A stretch of 64,000 bases of DNA from Kingella oralis (GTDB lineage Bacteria; Pseudomonadota; Gammaproteobacteria; Burkholderiales; Neisseriaceae). Numbering within the stretch: the first letter of the stretch is position 1; each line of letters starts with the position of its first letter. Positions 1-7,614 of this stretch are shown in pieces. The stretch covers positions 682,001-746,000 of the forward strand of contig NZ_CP059569.1 of NCBI RefSeq assembly GCF_014054985.1. Reading direction: 5' to 3'. The position numbers were made by a program, and so were the translations under genes. The notes beneath the pieces were generated by a model, which worked only from the letters and a program-made list of their open reading frames with translations, searched no databases and was not told the origin of the DNA.

Positions 1-1
1 T

Positions 2-397
2 GTGATTTTGGACGTGTTGCGCGCCAATGATGTGAACGCCTCCGAGCCGTTGCAGCCGATTGTGATGCTTACCTTTGGCGTGGCGTTGATTGTGGGCTTG
101 TGGTTTATCGGCAAGGAAGTGATACACACCGTGGGCAGGGATTTGGCGGAGCTGCACCCATCGTCAGGCTTCACCGCCGAGCTATCCGCCGCTTCGGTGG
201 TGATGGCGGCTTCCGCGCTGGGCTTGCCTGTGTCCAGCACGCATATTTTGGTGGGCGCTATTTTGGGCATCGGCATGGTGAACCGCAATGCGAACTGGAA
301 AATGATGAAGCCGATTGGCTTGGCGTGGGTGATTACTTTGCCTGCGGCGGCGATGTTGTCGGTGGGGTGTTTTTGGGTGTTAGGGATGGTTTTTTGA
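2..397 (+). CDS. PiT-family inorganic phosphate permease, C-terminal part
   Basis: This is the 3' end of a gene that enters from the left edge; 131 residues remain. The protein is a membrane carrier that imports inorganic phosphate, driven by a cation gradient in the best-known members of the PiT family. What is seen are hydrophobic segments and the conserved C-terminal PiT signature GFTAELSAAS, followed by GLPVSSTHILVGAILGIG. The start and N-terminal half lie outside the window. A DUS inverted-repeat terminator follows directly. The family call is firm; which member it is cannot be decided from the fragment. Confidence 0.9.
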   Translation: MILDVLRANDVNASEPLQPIVMLTFGVALIVGLWFIGKEVIHTVGRDLAELHPSSGFTAELSAASVVMAASALGLPVSSTHILVGAILGIGMVNRNANWKMMKPIGLAWVITLPAAAMLSVGCFWVLGMVF

Positions 398-416
398 TGG
401 CTCACGGCTGAGATGA

Positions 417-467
417 TTTTCAGGCTGCCTTGATGCGTGTATCGCGTTCATTGAGGCAGCCTGAAAA
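417..467. terminator. DUS inverted-pair terminator after the phosphate permease
   Basis: Arms of 14 bp at 417-430 and 454-467 are perfect complements (TTTTCAGGCTGCCT and its reverse complement), each being a Kingella-type DUS. The pair lies 20 bp after the stop codon. Confidence 0.75.
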
Positions 468-603
468 TGTTTTGGCGACATGATGCGCGGTTGCAAGCTG
501 TTTTCAAAACTTTGCCGCATTTCGGCACAGCTGATGCTGGCATATTTTTATCTCGTTTCAGGCTGCCTTAGTTTTCAGGCTGCCTTTATCTTGAAAGCCA
601 ATC

Positions 604-1965
604 ATGAAAAAATTATTCATCATCTTGTTTGTGCTCGCCCAGCCCATTGTTCTCCCCGCTGCATTGCTAACGGTTTCCTATTTTGTGCGCCAGCACGAGC
701 AACGCCAAGCCGATGAAAGCCTGCGCTTGCTGAAAACCGCGCCACTTGCGCCCAGCGCGGGCGGCGATGCGCTGTTTTTGGTCAATTACGATGTTGCCGA
801 TGCCAAAGTGCGCCGCCAATGGATAACGCAATACGGCACAAATGCCTTGCAAGGTGCGGATGAAGCGGCGTTTAACCGCTTGCCCTCAGCCGTTCGCGCC
901 GCCAAATTGCCCAGTATTCCCAAAGATGACTTGGCTTGCCCGCCACGCGATAGCGATTCAGGCTGCCTAGACGCGATGCGCCACGAGTTGCCCGCTTATC
1001 GGGAACGCTTGCAACAAGCCGCCAAGCAATTAGCCAACGCCGATGCATTGTCGCAGTATCCAGTGTTTGATTACCGTATCAACAATTTAAGTTCAGACGC
1101 ATTGCCACCCTTTGCGGCGGTGGCAACGCAACATACGGCGGCGGCGTTGGATTGGGTGGAACATCGCCAAGCGGTTGCGTTGTCGCGCGTGTGCCGCAAT
1201 CTGAACACAGGGCGCGTGTTGCTGCGCTCACGCGGCGGTTTGCTGGATACGATGGTGGGCAGTGCCATTGTGGCTCGGAATACGGCGTTAGCAGCGGAAA
1301 TGTTGGCAGAAGAGCCTGCATGGGCAATGCGGTTTCCTGAAGACTGCGCGTTTGCTTTTGCGCCTATTGTGCCCGGTGAAGCCAATTTGTGCGCGGCGAT
1401 GCAGGACGAATTTCGTTTTTTTGATGAGATGTTGCAAAGTTGGATGGCGAGCGATGCGGCAAAAATGGATGAAAAATCGGCATTTTTGGCGCGGTTGGTG
1501 CGCGTTCCTGCGTTGCATCGTGCGCTGTTTTCGTATGAACACACGCGCGGTTTGCACGCCCAAAATTTGGCGCAATTTTGCACGGATGCCGGCAAAGTCG
1601 CCGTTCAGCAAGATAAACCATTAGCTGTTGCCGAGCCTGCCCGCGAAACCAAAAGTTTTACCTTGCGCCCTGCGTGTTGGGGCAATTTTGTGGGTTGCGT
1701 GGCAACGGATGCTATGCCGAGCTATGCGGCGTATCATGACCGCTTGCTGGATATGCTGATGCAGCAACGCGCGTTTCAGGCTGCCCTTGCGTTATACGAG
1801 CTGCCCGCAGCCGAACGCCACGAGGCGTTACCTCAGATTTTGCAGCAACACAGCAGCCCCGCGCGGCAATTGTCGTATGACGAGAAAAAGAAGCAGATTG
1901 TTTTTGAACGTTATGATAGCCGTGAGAATGCGGTGGCGAAGGGTGTGGCGGTACGGTTGGATTAA
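604..1965 (+). CDS. Unknown protein with one N-terminal membrane anchor
   Basis: 453 residues. Residues about 5-28 form a single hydrophobic segment after a Met-Lys-Lys start, so the protein is either exported or anchored with a periplasmic body. The rest is soluble and rich in Ala, Leu, Arg and Glu, with about ten scattered cysteines that could form disulphides. I recognise no catalytic motif or named domain. Two tandem DUS (557-568 and 574-585) lie just upstream and a perfect bidirectional DUS terminator follows, so it looks like a single-gene unit. Internal DUS encode GCLD near residue 120 and FQAAL near residue 393. It is probably a Neisseriaceae-specific hypothetical protein. Confidence 0.75.
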   Translation: MKKLFIILFVLAQPIVLPAALLTVSYFVRQHEQRQADESLRLLKTAPLAPSAGGDALFLVNYDVADAKVRRQWITQYGTNALQGADEAAFNRLPSAVRAAKLPSIPKDDLACPPRDSDSGCLDAMRHELPAYRERLQQAAKQLANADALSQYPVFDYRINNLSSDALPPFAAVATQHTAAALDWVEHRQAVALSRVCRNLNTGRVLLRSRGGLLDTMVGSAIVARNTALAAEMLAEEPAWAMRFPEDCAFAFAPIVPGEANLCAAMQDEFRFFDEMLQSWMASDAAKMDEKSAFLARLVRVPALHRALFSYEHTRGLHAQNLAQFCTDAGKVAVQQDKPLAVAEPARETKSFTLRPACWGNFVGCVATDAMPSYAAYHDRLLDMLMQQRAFQAALALYELPAAERHEALPQILQQHSSPARQLSYDEKKKQIVFERYDSRENAVAKGVAVRLD

Positions 1966-1967
1966 TG

Positions 1968-2000
1968 AAGGCAGCCTGAAAATGGATTTCAGGCTGCCTT
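1968..2000. terminator. Bidirectional DUS terminator
   Basis: A perfect 14-bp inverted repeat (1968-1981 and 1987-2000) with a 5-base loop, made of two opposed DUS. It separates the convergent genes at 604-1965 and 2041-2844. A third DUS lies at about 2018-2030. Confidence 0.85.
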
Positions 2001-2040
2001 GATGTTATGTATCAGAGGCAGCCTGAAAGCCGTTTATTGC

Positions 2041-2844
2041 TTACAACACGCGATGCTGCAAGGCGGGCAGGCTTGCGCGGATGGCTTGGATGCGGGCTTT
2101 ATCAATGGTTGCCAGCGCGATGCCTTCGTTTTCAGGCTGCATGGCGATGATGTCGCCCCACGGGTCGATAATCATGCTGTGCCCGAAGGTGCGCCGTCCG
2201 TTTTCGTGGGTGCCTGTTTGCGCGGCGGCGACAACATAGCATTGGTTTTCTACGGCGCGGGCGCGCAGCAGTAGTTCCCAATGGGCTTTGCCTGTGGCGT
2301 AGGTAAACGCGGCGGGCAGCATGATGAGGTCGGTGGGGGCTTGGGCGCGGAAGAGCTCGGGGAAGCGCAGGTCGTAGCAGATGCCTTGGGCGACACGCCA
2401 GCCGTTGATTTCAAGTTGGGGGATGGTTTCGCCTGCCAGCAGGGTGTCGCTTTCGCAATAGCGCTCGCTGGCGGTTTGGTAGTTGAACAGGTGGATTTTG
2501 TCGTAGCGCGACAGGCATTCGCCGCTGGGGCTGTATACCAGCAGGCTGTTGTGGACTTTGCTCGGCGTGTTGCTGGCAAGCGGAATGGTGCCGCCGAATA
2601 GGTGGATTTGATGCTGCTGGCCGGCTTGGGCGAGCGCGGTTTGCAAGATGCCTGCGCCGTAGGGTTCGGCGTGGGCGAGTTTGTCGGCATCGCGCAGTCC
2701 CATAATCGCCCAGTATTCGGGCAGCAGCACCCAGTTTGCGCCTGCGGCGGCGGCTTGGGCGACAAGTTTTTGCATGGCGGCGATGTTGTCGGCGATGCGG
2801 GGGGTGCTGGTGAGTTGGATGGCGGCGAGGGTGAGGGTGGTCAT
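2041..2844 (-). CDS. Carbon-nitrogen hydrolase (nitrilase superfamily, Nit1/deaminated-glutathione amidase-like)
   Basis: 267 residues, the normal length for a single-domain nitrilase-superfamily amidase. The catalytic Glu-Lys-Cys triad is visible: Glu43 in LLPEYW, Lys116 in RYDKIHLF and Cys156 in GICYDLRFPELFR. The RYDKIHLF and GICYDLRFPE contexts are typical of the Nit1/NitFhit branch, whose known members hydrolyse deaminated glutathione, a metabolite-repair role. That substrate is inferred from the family. The enzyme is cytosolic, with no signal peptide. It lies downstream of nnrS, separated from it by a DUS terminator. Confidence 0.88.
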   Translation of the reverse strand: MTTLTLAAIQLTSTPRIADNIAAMQKLVAQAAAAGANWVLLPEYWAIMGLRDADKLAHAEPYGAGILQTALAQAGQQHQIHLFGGTIPLASNTPSKVHNSLLVYSPSGECLSRYDKIHLFNYQTASERYCESDTLLAGETIPQLEINGWRVAQGICYDLRFPELFRAQAPTDLIMLPAAFTYATGKAHWELLLRARAVENQCYVVAAAQTGTHENGRRTFGHSMIIDPWGDIIAMQPENEGIALATIDKARIQAIRASLPALQHRVL

Positions 2845-2862
2845 GAGGGGGACTCGTGTGAT

Positions 2863-2906
2863 AAGGCAGCCTGAAATGGGATTGAGTGTTTATTTCAGGC
2901 TGCCTT
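2863..2906 (-). terminator. DUS inverted-pair terminator
   Basis: 15-bp arms at 2863-2877 and 2892-2906, made of two opposed DUS. It lies between nnrS and the nitrilase gene, both on the minus strand. Confidence 0.65.
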
Positions 2907-2940
2907 GGGGGGGTGTGAAGTGGGCGTGGTCATTGGATGA

Positions 2941-2980
2941 AGGCAGCCTGCGTAGCGAAGCGGAGTTGCGAAGCTAAAAC
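2941..2980 (+). repeat. DUS-fused 40-bp intergenic repeat, copy 1
   Basis: Begins AGGCAGCCTGCGTAGCGAAG and ends TTGCGAAGCTAAAAC. Two further copies lie at 52593-52632 (same strand) and 54934-54973 (opposite strand), with only a few substitutions. The first 10 bases coincide with a DUS. Confidence 0.85.
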
Positions 2981-3089
2981 GAGTGAGCGGGGTTAAACCC
3001 GTTTGTTCATTTCAGGCTGCATTTTTTGCTCAATCTGTAACCCAGTAGAGCGTTGTCGGCTTGCTGATGTTGTCCGTCAGAAAATCATA

Positions 3090-3117
3090 TTTGGCGACGA
3101 GCCGTCGCCGCTCCATT
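3090..3117 (-). repeat. ATGGAGCG hairpin repeat, copy 1
   Basis: On the minus strand it reads ATGGAGCGGCGACGGCTCGT followed by CGCCAAAT, with an internal stem of the GGCGAC/GTCGCC type. Related copies: 21531-21557, 24533-24560, 26546-26573, 29910-29937 and 36955-36982; degenerate copies near 19852-19875 and 53837-53863. All lie in intergenic DNA beside DUS. Confidence 0.8.
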
Positions 3118-3147
3118 TTGGTTTTCAGGCTGCCTCTGTTCGCGCGA

Positions 3148-4362
3148 TTAGCCCGCTTTGCCATCAATGCGCGGCTGGGTGAGCCACGGATAATAGCGCA
3201 CGAAATAAATCGCCAGCGAGGCGGCAAACAGCAGCGCCGAGCAAGCCAGAGCGTGTTGATACCAGCTTGGCGCAAGCAGCAGCACAAACGCGGCGACAAC
3301 GCGCATGACGGTGGCGGCAATCATCAGCCAAAAGGCGTAGGGCAGGTATTTGGGCGCGGGGTAGATGGTGCGCCCTGTGTGCCCCAGCGCGGTGCGCGTC
3401 ATCATGCTGAGCGTGAGCAAGCCGATGCCGCCCACGGCGATGAGGTGCGTGCCCAAACTGGTGAGTTTGGGGCTAATAAAGCCCAGCGCCAGCACCACCA
3501 GCCCGATGGAGGTAAACACATAGCCCAAATGCAGCGTCCACAGCATTGGCTCGCCCAGAATTTCTTTATGAAACCAGCGTTTGCTTTGCACGCAGCCCAT
3601 AATGCCGGTAAACAGCAAAAAGTAGAACGCGAGGGCAACGGCGGTTTGCGTCATCATCAGCGCGGCGGCGGCCATCGGTGCGGCAAGCGAGCCGACCATT
3701 GCCCATTGCGGGCTATTGATGCGGGGCGTGTTCAGCCGCGTGGACGTGAAAAATGGAATGATGCGCCCGCCCACCAAGCCAATAAAGCCCGCCACCAAAA
3801 TCAAGCCCGACAGCAAGCCGTTGGTGAGCGCGGCGGGGTGGCTGCCCAGCGCGATGTGGAACGCAAGGTGGCTGCATCCGAGCAAGAATAGCGCGACCAC
3901 GGCGATGTAGTTGCGCTGGTTGCGGCTCACCCACACGGCTTCGCCCATGCCGTAGCTAGCGAGCCAGTAGAACGCTGTGCCAAAAAGTCCTGTGAGCCAG
4001 CCCCACGGCAAAAAGGCGGTGATGCGGGCGGCGATGTAGCAGCCCACAATCGCCATCAGAAACTTGCCGCGCACGGGCGGCTGCCCCGTCCACGTTGCGC
4101 CGGCGGTGAGCAAAAAGGCGACCACGACTGCGCCGCCGTAGCCCCACACCATTTCGTGCGCGTGCCACAAGAAGGCGGGCATGGCGCGTGTGCCGGTGTA
4201 GCCAAAGCCCCACAGCAAAATGGAAATAACGGCATACAGCGCGGTGAGCAAATAAAGCGGGCGAAACGCCATCGCCCATACAGGATGATTGGGGTTGAGA
4301 TAGGAAAGCGTGGATTTGGGGATTTGCGGCGGGGTGGGCTCGGCGATGTTTTCTAGGCTCAT
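3148..4362 (-). CDS. nnrS: NnrS family heme/copper membrane protein
   Basis: 404 residues with about 12 hydrophobic segments. The N-terminal motif AFRPLYLLTALYAV and the stretch FLWHAHEMVWGYGGAVVVAF with its His residues are characteristic of NnrS. The family protects cells against nitric oxide stress and is associated with denitrification; the biochemical activity is not settled. The inner membrane is the expected location. It is transcribed in the same direction as the hemerythrin-like gene upstream, separated from it by a DUS terminator at 4423-4467. The neighbouring nsrR-like gene suggests NO-responsive control. Confidence 0.93.
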   Translation of the reverse strand: MSLENIAEPTPPQIPKSTLSYLNPNHPVWAMAFRPLYLLTALYAVISILLWGFGYTGTRAMPAFLWHAHEMVWGYGGAVVVAFLLTAGATWTGQPPVRGKFLMAIVGCYIAARITAFLPWGWLTGLFGTAFYWLASYGMGEAVWVSRNQRNYIAVVALFLLGCSHLAFHIALGSHPAALTNGLLSGLILVAGFIGLVGGRIIPFFTSTRLNTPRINSPQWAMVGSLAAPMAAAALMMTQTAVALAFYFLLFTGIMGCVQSKRWFHKEILGEPMLWTLHLGYVFTSIGLVVLALGFISPKLTSLGTHLIAVGGIGLLTLSMMTRTALGHTGRTIYPAPKYLPYAFWLMIAATVMRVVAAFVLLLAPSWYQHALACSALLFAASLAIYFVRYYPWLTQPRIDGKAG

Positions 4363-4422
4363 GGTTGGGTGTCCTTGGGGGTGGTTTGTGGTTATGGATT
4401 GTTTTAGCGTTGTTCAATCTTG

Positions 4423-4467
4423 TTTTCAGGCTGCCTTTTGTGTTTACCGCATCAGGCAGCCTGAAAA
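4423..4467 (-). terminator. DUS inverted-pair terminator after hemerythrin-like gene
   Basis: 14-bp arms at 4423-4436 and 4454-4467. It directly abuts the stop codon of the hemerythrin-like gene, so that gene and nnrS probably have at least partly separate transcripts. Confidence 0.65.
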
Positions 4468-4836
4468 TCATTCGGGCGGCAAGGCGTTTTGTTCCATCGC
4501 GGGGAACAGCTCGCGCTCTTCAAACCGCGCATGGTCGCGCAGCAGCGTGGCGAAGGTGGTGTTCCATTCGGCGCGGTCAAACTGCGCTTCGCGGAACAGG
4601 CGGCGCAATTCGGCGTGGTCGTGTTCAAAGCGTTGGCGCAATTCGGGGCGGTTGAGTTTGTCCCACAAGGGCGCGAACAGCGTTTCTTCGTGGATAAAAT
4701 GCTGTTCTAAATCAACATAATGCTCGGTGATATCTGTTTGATGGTTTTGCTCGGGCGCGCGCAAAATGCGCAGGCACAGGGCAAGGGTGTGATGATGTTC
4801 TTGCGATAGCTCAATTAAAACAGAATGGCGTTTCAT
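4468..4836 (-). CDS. Hemerythrin HHE-domain protein
   Basis: 122 residues forming one hemerythrin-like four-helix domain. Candidate di-iron ligands are His14-16, His46 and Glu50 (EQHFIHE), His72/His74 (EHDHAEL), His102 and Glu106 (RDHARFEERE). Proteins of this type bind oxygen or nitric oxide, or help repair iron centres damaged by NO. Placement between nnrS and nsrR, divergent from nsrR, supports a role in NO response. It is much shorter than the YtfE/DnrN repair proteins and lacks their N-terminal Cys domain, so it is not that protein. Confidence 0.9.
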   Translation of the reverse strand: MKRHSVLIELSQEHHHTLALCLRILRAPEQNHQTDITEHYVDLEQHFIHEETLFAPLWDKLNRPELRQRFEHDHAELRRLFREAQFDRAEWNTTFATLLRDHARFEERELFPAMEQNALPPE

Positions 4837-4878
4837 AATTTGCGTTTCCTATTTATTGTTTTGTTGTGTTGTGTTAAA

Positions 4879-4910
4879 ACTTAATGTATAAGATGCGCGT
4901 ATTATGAAAC
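4879..4910. promoter_or_regulatory. Candidate NsrR operator between hemerythrin-like gene and nsrR
   Basis: The divergent gap (4837-4941) contains AATGTATAAGATGCGCGTAT, which resembles the AAGATGC/ATGTAT half-sites of known NsrR operators. It is also TAA-N10-TTA where the neisserial motif has shorter spacing. It is the only such site I see in this gap. The match is partial, so this is a candidate only; autoregulation of nsrR and control of the hemerythrin gene would follow if it is real. Confidence 0.35.
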
Positions 4911-4941
4911 TTTGCCCTTAACCCTGCAACAAAATAACAAT

Positions 4942-5400
4942 ATGTATTTAACCCAACAAACCGACTATGCCTTGCGCGTGCTGATTTACGCGGCGGTAAA
5001 CGACCAAAGCCTTGTGAATATTGGCACGATTGCCGAAACGTATAACATCTCCAAAAGCCATCTGATGAAAGTGGTAACCGCGCTGGTAAAAGGCGGTTTT
5101 TTAACCAGCATTCGCGGCAAAGGCGGCGGCTTGAAGCTCGCCCAGCCGCCCGAAAAAATCCGCGTGGGCACGGTGGTGCGCGTAACCGAGCCGTTGCAGC
5201 TTGCCGAGTGCTTTGGCGATAACAACCAATGCTTGATTACCCCCACTTGCCGATTAAGCCAAATTTTAAACAGCGGCTTAATCGCCTTTATCAACCATTT
5301 GGACGGCTACACGCTGGCGGATTTGGTGAACGCGCCCACCTGCGAAATTTTGCGCCCGCCCGCAGGCAACAGCAGCAACATCCCCATCAACCCAGCGTGA
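4942..5400 (+). CDS. nsrR: Rrf2-family nitric-oxide-sensing repressor NsrR
   Basis: 152 residues from the ATG at 4942, which gives the family N-terminus MYLTQQTDYALRVLIY; an in-frame TTG at 4912 is less likely. The N-terminal winged helix covers about residues 1-70. It is followed by three cysteines at 90, 97 and 103, the positions that hold the [Fe-S] cluster in neisserial NsrR. The cluster reacts with NO and releases the repressor from DNA. It is divergent from the hemerythrin gene and near nnrS, both typical NsrR targets. A single DUS begins right after the stop codon. Confidence 0.9.
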   Translation: MYLTQQTDYALRVLIYAAVNDQSLVNIGTIAETYNISKSHLMKVVTALVKGGFLTSIRGKGGGLKLAQPPEKIRVGTVVRVTEPLQLAECFGDNNQCLITPTCRLSQILNSGLIAFINHLDGYTLADLVNAPTCEILRPPAGNSSNIPINPA

Positions 5401-5459
5401 CAGGCAGCCTGAAACACCGCAATACAGCGCCCAATATCCGCTAATACTTCCACCCCAGC

Positions 5460-5495
5460 GCAGCCTGAAACCACGCTCCCTTTTTCAGGCTGCCT
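5460..5495. terminator. DUS pair between nsrR and hemC
   Basis: GCAGCCTGAAA at 5460-5470 faces TTTTTCAGGCTGC at about 5481-5493. Together with a DUS at 5402-5414 it could end nsrR transcription before hemC. Confidence 0.5.
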
Positions 5496-5515
5496 ATTTA
5501 ATCTCGCCGAATATT

Positions 5516-6466
5516 ATGTCCCATCCTCTTATACCCCAAACCCTCACCATTGCCAGCCGCGAAAGCGCACTCGCCATGTGGCAAGCCCGCCATATCCAAG
5601 CCCAACTGCAAAGCCTGTATCCGCAATGCCAAATCCACATCATCGGCATGACCACGCAAGGTGACCAGATTTTAGACAAAACCCTATCCAAAATCGGCGG
5701 AAAAGGCTTGTTTATCAAAGAATTGGAAACCGCGCTGCAAGAGAACCGCGCCGATTTGGCGGTGCATTCTATTAAAGACGTGCCGATGGATTTGCCGCAA
5801 GGCTTTACGCTGGCGGCGATTGGCGAACGCGCCAACCCGTTTGACGCATTCGTTTCCAACCGCTACACGCGGCTGGAAGAGCTGCCACACGGCGCAATCG
5901 TCGGCACATCCAGCCTGCGCCGCGAAGCGCAACTGCGCGCCCGCTTCCCGCATCTCACCATCCGCCCGCTGCGCGGTAACGTGCAAACCCGCCTCGCCAA
6001 GCTGGATAACGGCGACTACGACGCCATCATCCTTGCCGCCGCAGGGCTGGAACGGCTGGAACTGCACGAGCGCATCCGAGCTGTGCTGCCCCCCGCCGAC
6101 AGCCTGCCCGCCGCAGGGCAAGGCGCGCTGGGCATAGAAATCGCCGCGCACCGCACCGATTTGATTGACGTGTTGCTGCCGCTCAACCATGCCAAAACCG
6201 CCGCCTGCGTAACCGCCGAACGCGCCCTTGCCCGCGCCTTGGGCGGCAGCTGCCAAGTGCCGCTCGCCGCCTATTGCACGGCAGACGACCACGGCTTGCT
6301 CACGCTCAGCGGCTTGGTGGGGCATCCCGACGGCTCGGTGATTCTGACCGCGCAAGCGCAAGCCCCCGCCGCATACGCCGACGCGCTCGGTCGCGCCGTT
6401 GCCAAAAAGCTGGCGGATGACGGCGCGCAAGAATTGATTGCGGCGGTGCTGGGCGCAGCGGGCTAA
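5516..6466 (+). CDS. hemC: Hydroxymethylbilane synthase (porphobilinogen deaminase)
   Basis: 316 residues, standard length. The enzyme joins four porphobilinogen molecules into hydroxymethylbilane in heme and siroheme synthesis, in the cytosol. Visible landmarks are TIASRESALAMWQA at the N-terminus, catalytic Asp88 in HSIKDVP, GTSSLRREAQL, RPLRGNVQTRL, and Cys246 in GGSCQVPL, which carries the dipyrromethane cofactor. It stands alone here, with DUS on both sides; hemD does not follow. No defects are seen. Confidence 0.97.
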   Translation: MSHPLIPQTLTIASRESALAMWQARHIQAQLQSLYPQCQIHIIGMTTQGDQILDKTLSKIGGKGLFIKELETALQENRADLAVHSIKDVPMDLPQGFTLAAIGERANPFDAFVSNRYTRLEELPHGAIVGTSSLRREAQLRARFPHLTIRPLRGNVQTRLAKLDNGDYDAIILAAAGLERLELHERIRAVLPPADSLPAAGQGALGIEIAAHRTDLIDVLLPLNHAKTAACVTAERALARALGGSCQVPLAAYCTADDHGLLTLSGLVGHPDGSVILTAQAQAPAAYADALGRAVAKKLADDGAQELIAAVLGAAG

Positions 6467-6576
6467 GGCAGCCTGAAAACCAAAATGAAGCAGCGGCGGA
6501 ATGCCGCCAAATGGTTTGCGGCATCGGGCTGCGTTTGTTCGTTGCCGAAATGCCGGCGAGCCGCCACTGCGCTATA

Positions 6577-6644
6577 TAGGCAGCCTGAAAAACAAAAAAC
6601 CGCTTGGTTTGATGCCACGCGGTTTTGCATTTTCAGGCTGCCTA
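6577..6644. terminator. Composite terminator: DUS pair enclosing an AAACCG hairpin
   Basis: Outer arms TAGGCAGCCTGAAAA (6577-6591) and its complement (about 6630-6644) enclose an inner hairpin at 6594-6627, AAAACCGCTTGGTTT facing ACGCGGTTTT. Versions of the inner hairpin recur at 26898-26931, 29691-29725 and 33143-33177. It lies between convergent hemC and the membrane protein gene. Confidence 0.75.
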
Positions 6645-7484
6645 TTTCAGCAGCGCGCTCGTCCAAATATTGCGGTACGACACATAGCTGATAATCGGAA
6701 ACACGGTGAACAGCGCAGTGTAAAAAATCAGCATCAAAAGCAAAAAAACCGAGCTGAACCCATCCCGGGCAAACGAAGCGAACCCCGTCATGGCGACCAT
6801 CCAAACGCCAAACACAAGCGACAGCATCACCACCACAAAGCCCGCCAGCGGCACGATGTTTTTCAGGCTGCCTACCAGGCTCATCCAAATGGCATCCAAG
6901 GGCGACACGCCTTGCAGCATAATCAAGGGCAGCACCATCCAGTTGCACAGCAAAAACAGCAATACCATCGGCAGGAAAACCCACGGCGAGCTGCCCGGCT
7001 TGGCGATGCCCAGCAGCATGCCCAGCGCAAACGCCGCCAGCATCCAAAACAAAGCCAGTTTGACCAACTGCCCAAATTGTTCGCCAAAGCCTGCAAACAG
7101 CCGCCTGAACGCGAATTCGCCGTCTTCCGCCACGCCTGCCGCGATTGCCACAAAGCCCGCCGAAAAAACCATCGGCAGCATGTTGATAAACCACACCACA
7201 ATCAGCACCACCGCCCACGCCCACATTTCCTTTTGCTGCACGGCTTGGTTTATCCCCAATGCGCCCAGCGCAAACAGCAGCACAGAACCCATCGCTATGA
7301 TGCTGGCGAACATCAACACCGTCGCCAAAACCCATTGCAGCAGCTTGCCGCCCAGCATCAGCAGCGCGTGTTTGAGCCACACCGGCGCGTCGCCGAGCGG
7401 GCGCAGCGCGGGCTGCTCCATCAGATACAGCATGCCGCTGTCGTAGTCGTTGTGGTAGCCGTAGTAGTTGTCGTCGTTTCGCAT
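6642..7484 (-). CDS. BPSS1780-like integral membrane protein
   Basis: 280 residues from the ATG at 7484; an upstream in-frame ATG at 7568 lies in DNA that looks non-coding. The N-terminus is a short hydrophilic, Tyr- and Asp-rich stretch, followed by WLKHALLMLGGKLLQW and about six to seven hydrophobic segments. This is the pattern of the BPSS1780 family of betaproteobacterial membrane proteins of unknown function. A DUS inside the gene encodes VGSLKNIV. It is separated from the DUF711 gene upstream by a DUS terminator. The function is unknown. Confidence 0.75.
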   Translation of the reverse strand: MRNDDNYYGYHNDYDSGMLYLMEQPALRPLGDAPVWLKHALLMLGGKLLQWVLATVLMFASIIAMGSVLLFALGALGINQAVQQKEMWAWAVVLIVVWFINMLPMVFSAGFVAIAAGVAEDGEFAFRRLFAGFGEQFGQLVKLALFWMLAAFALGMLLGIAKPGSSPWVFLPMVLLFLLCNWMVLPLIMLQGVSPLDAIWMSLVGSLKNIVPLAGFVVVMLSLVFGVWMVAMTGFASFARDGFSSVFLLLMLIFYTALFTVFPIISYVSYRNIWTSALLK

Positions 7485-7570
7485 GGGGTGTCCTTTTCGT
7501 TTCAGGGATGGGGGCGGGAGGGCTTTGCCGCATGGAAAACACCAATGTTCATTTTGTTTACGCGGCAAAA

Positions 7571-7609
7571 AGGCAGCCTGAAAACGGGAAAATGGTTTTC
7601 AGGCTGCCT
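7571..7609 (-). terminator. DUS inverted-pair terminator after DUF711 gene
   Basis: 14-bp arms at 7571-7584 and 7596-7609 with a short loop, six bases beyond the stop codon of the DUF711 gene. Confidence 0.7.
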
Positions 7610-7614
7610 GCTCG

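Larger units (their letters stand above)
2845..3147. other. Intergenic repeat-rich gap between nit1-like gene and nnrS
   Basis: No gene is evident. The gap holds a DUS inverted pair (2863-2906), a DUS-fused 40-bp repeat (2941-2980), a single DUS near 3009-3020, and one copy of the hairpin repeat described at 3090-3117. Confidence 0.7.

Noticed and set aside
3061..3891. 276-residue plus-strand frame opposite nnrS
   Set aside because: Antisense shadow rich in Gln, His and Arg; nnrS is clearly the coding strand.
6463..7545. 360-residue minus-strand frame over the BPSS1780-like gene
   Set aside because: Shadow frame; the alternative frame has regular membrane segments and a start with suitable context.
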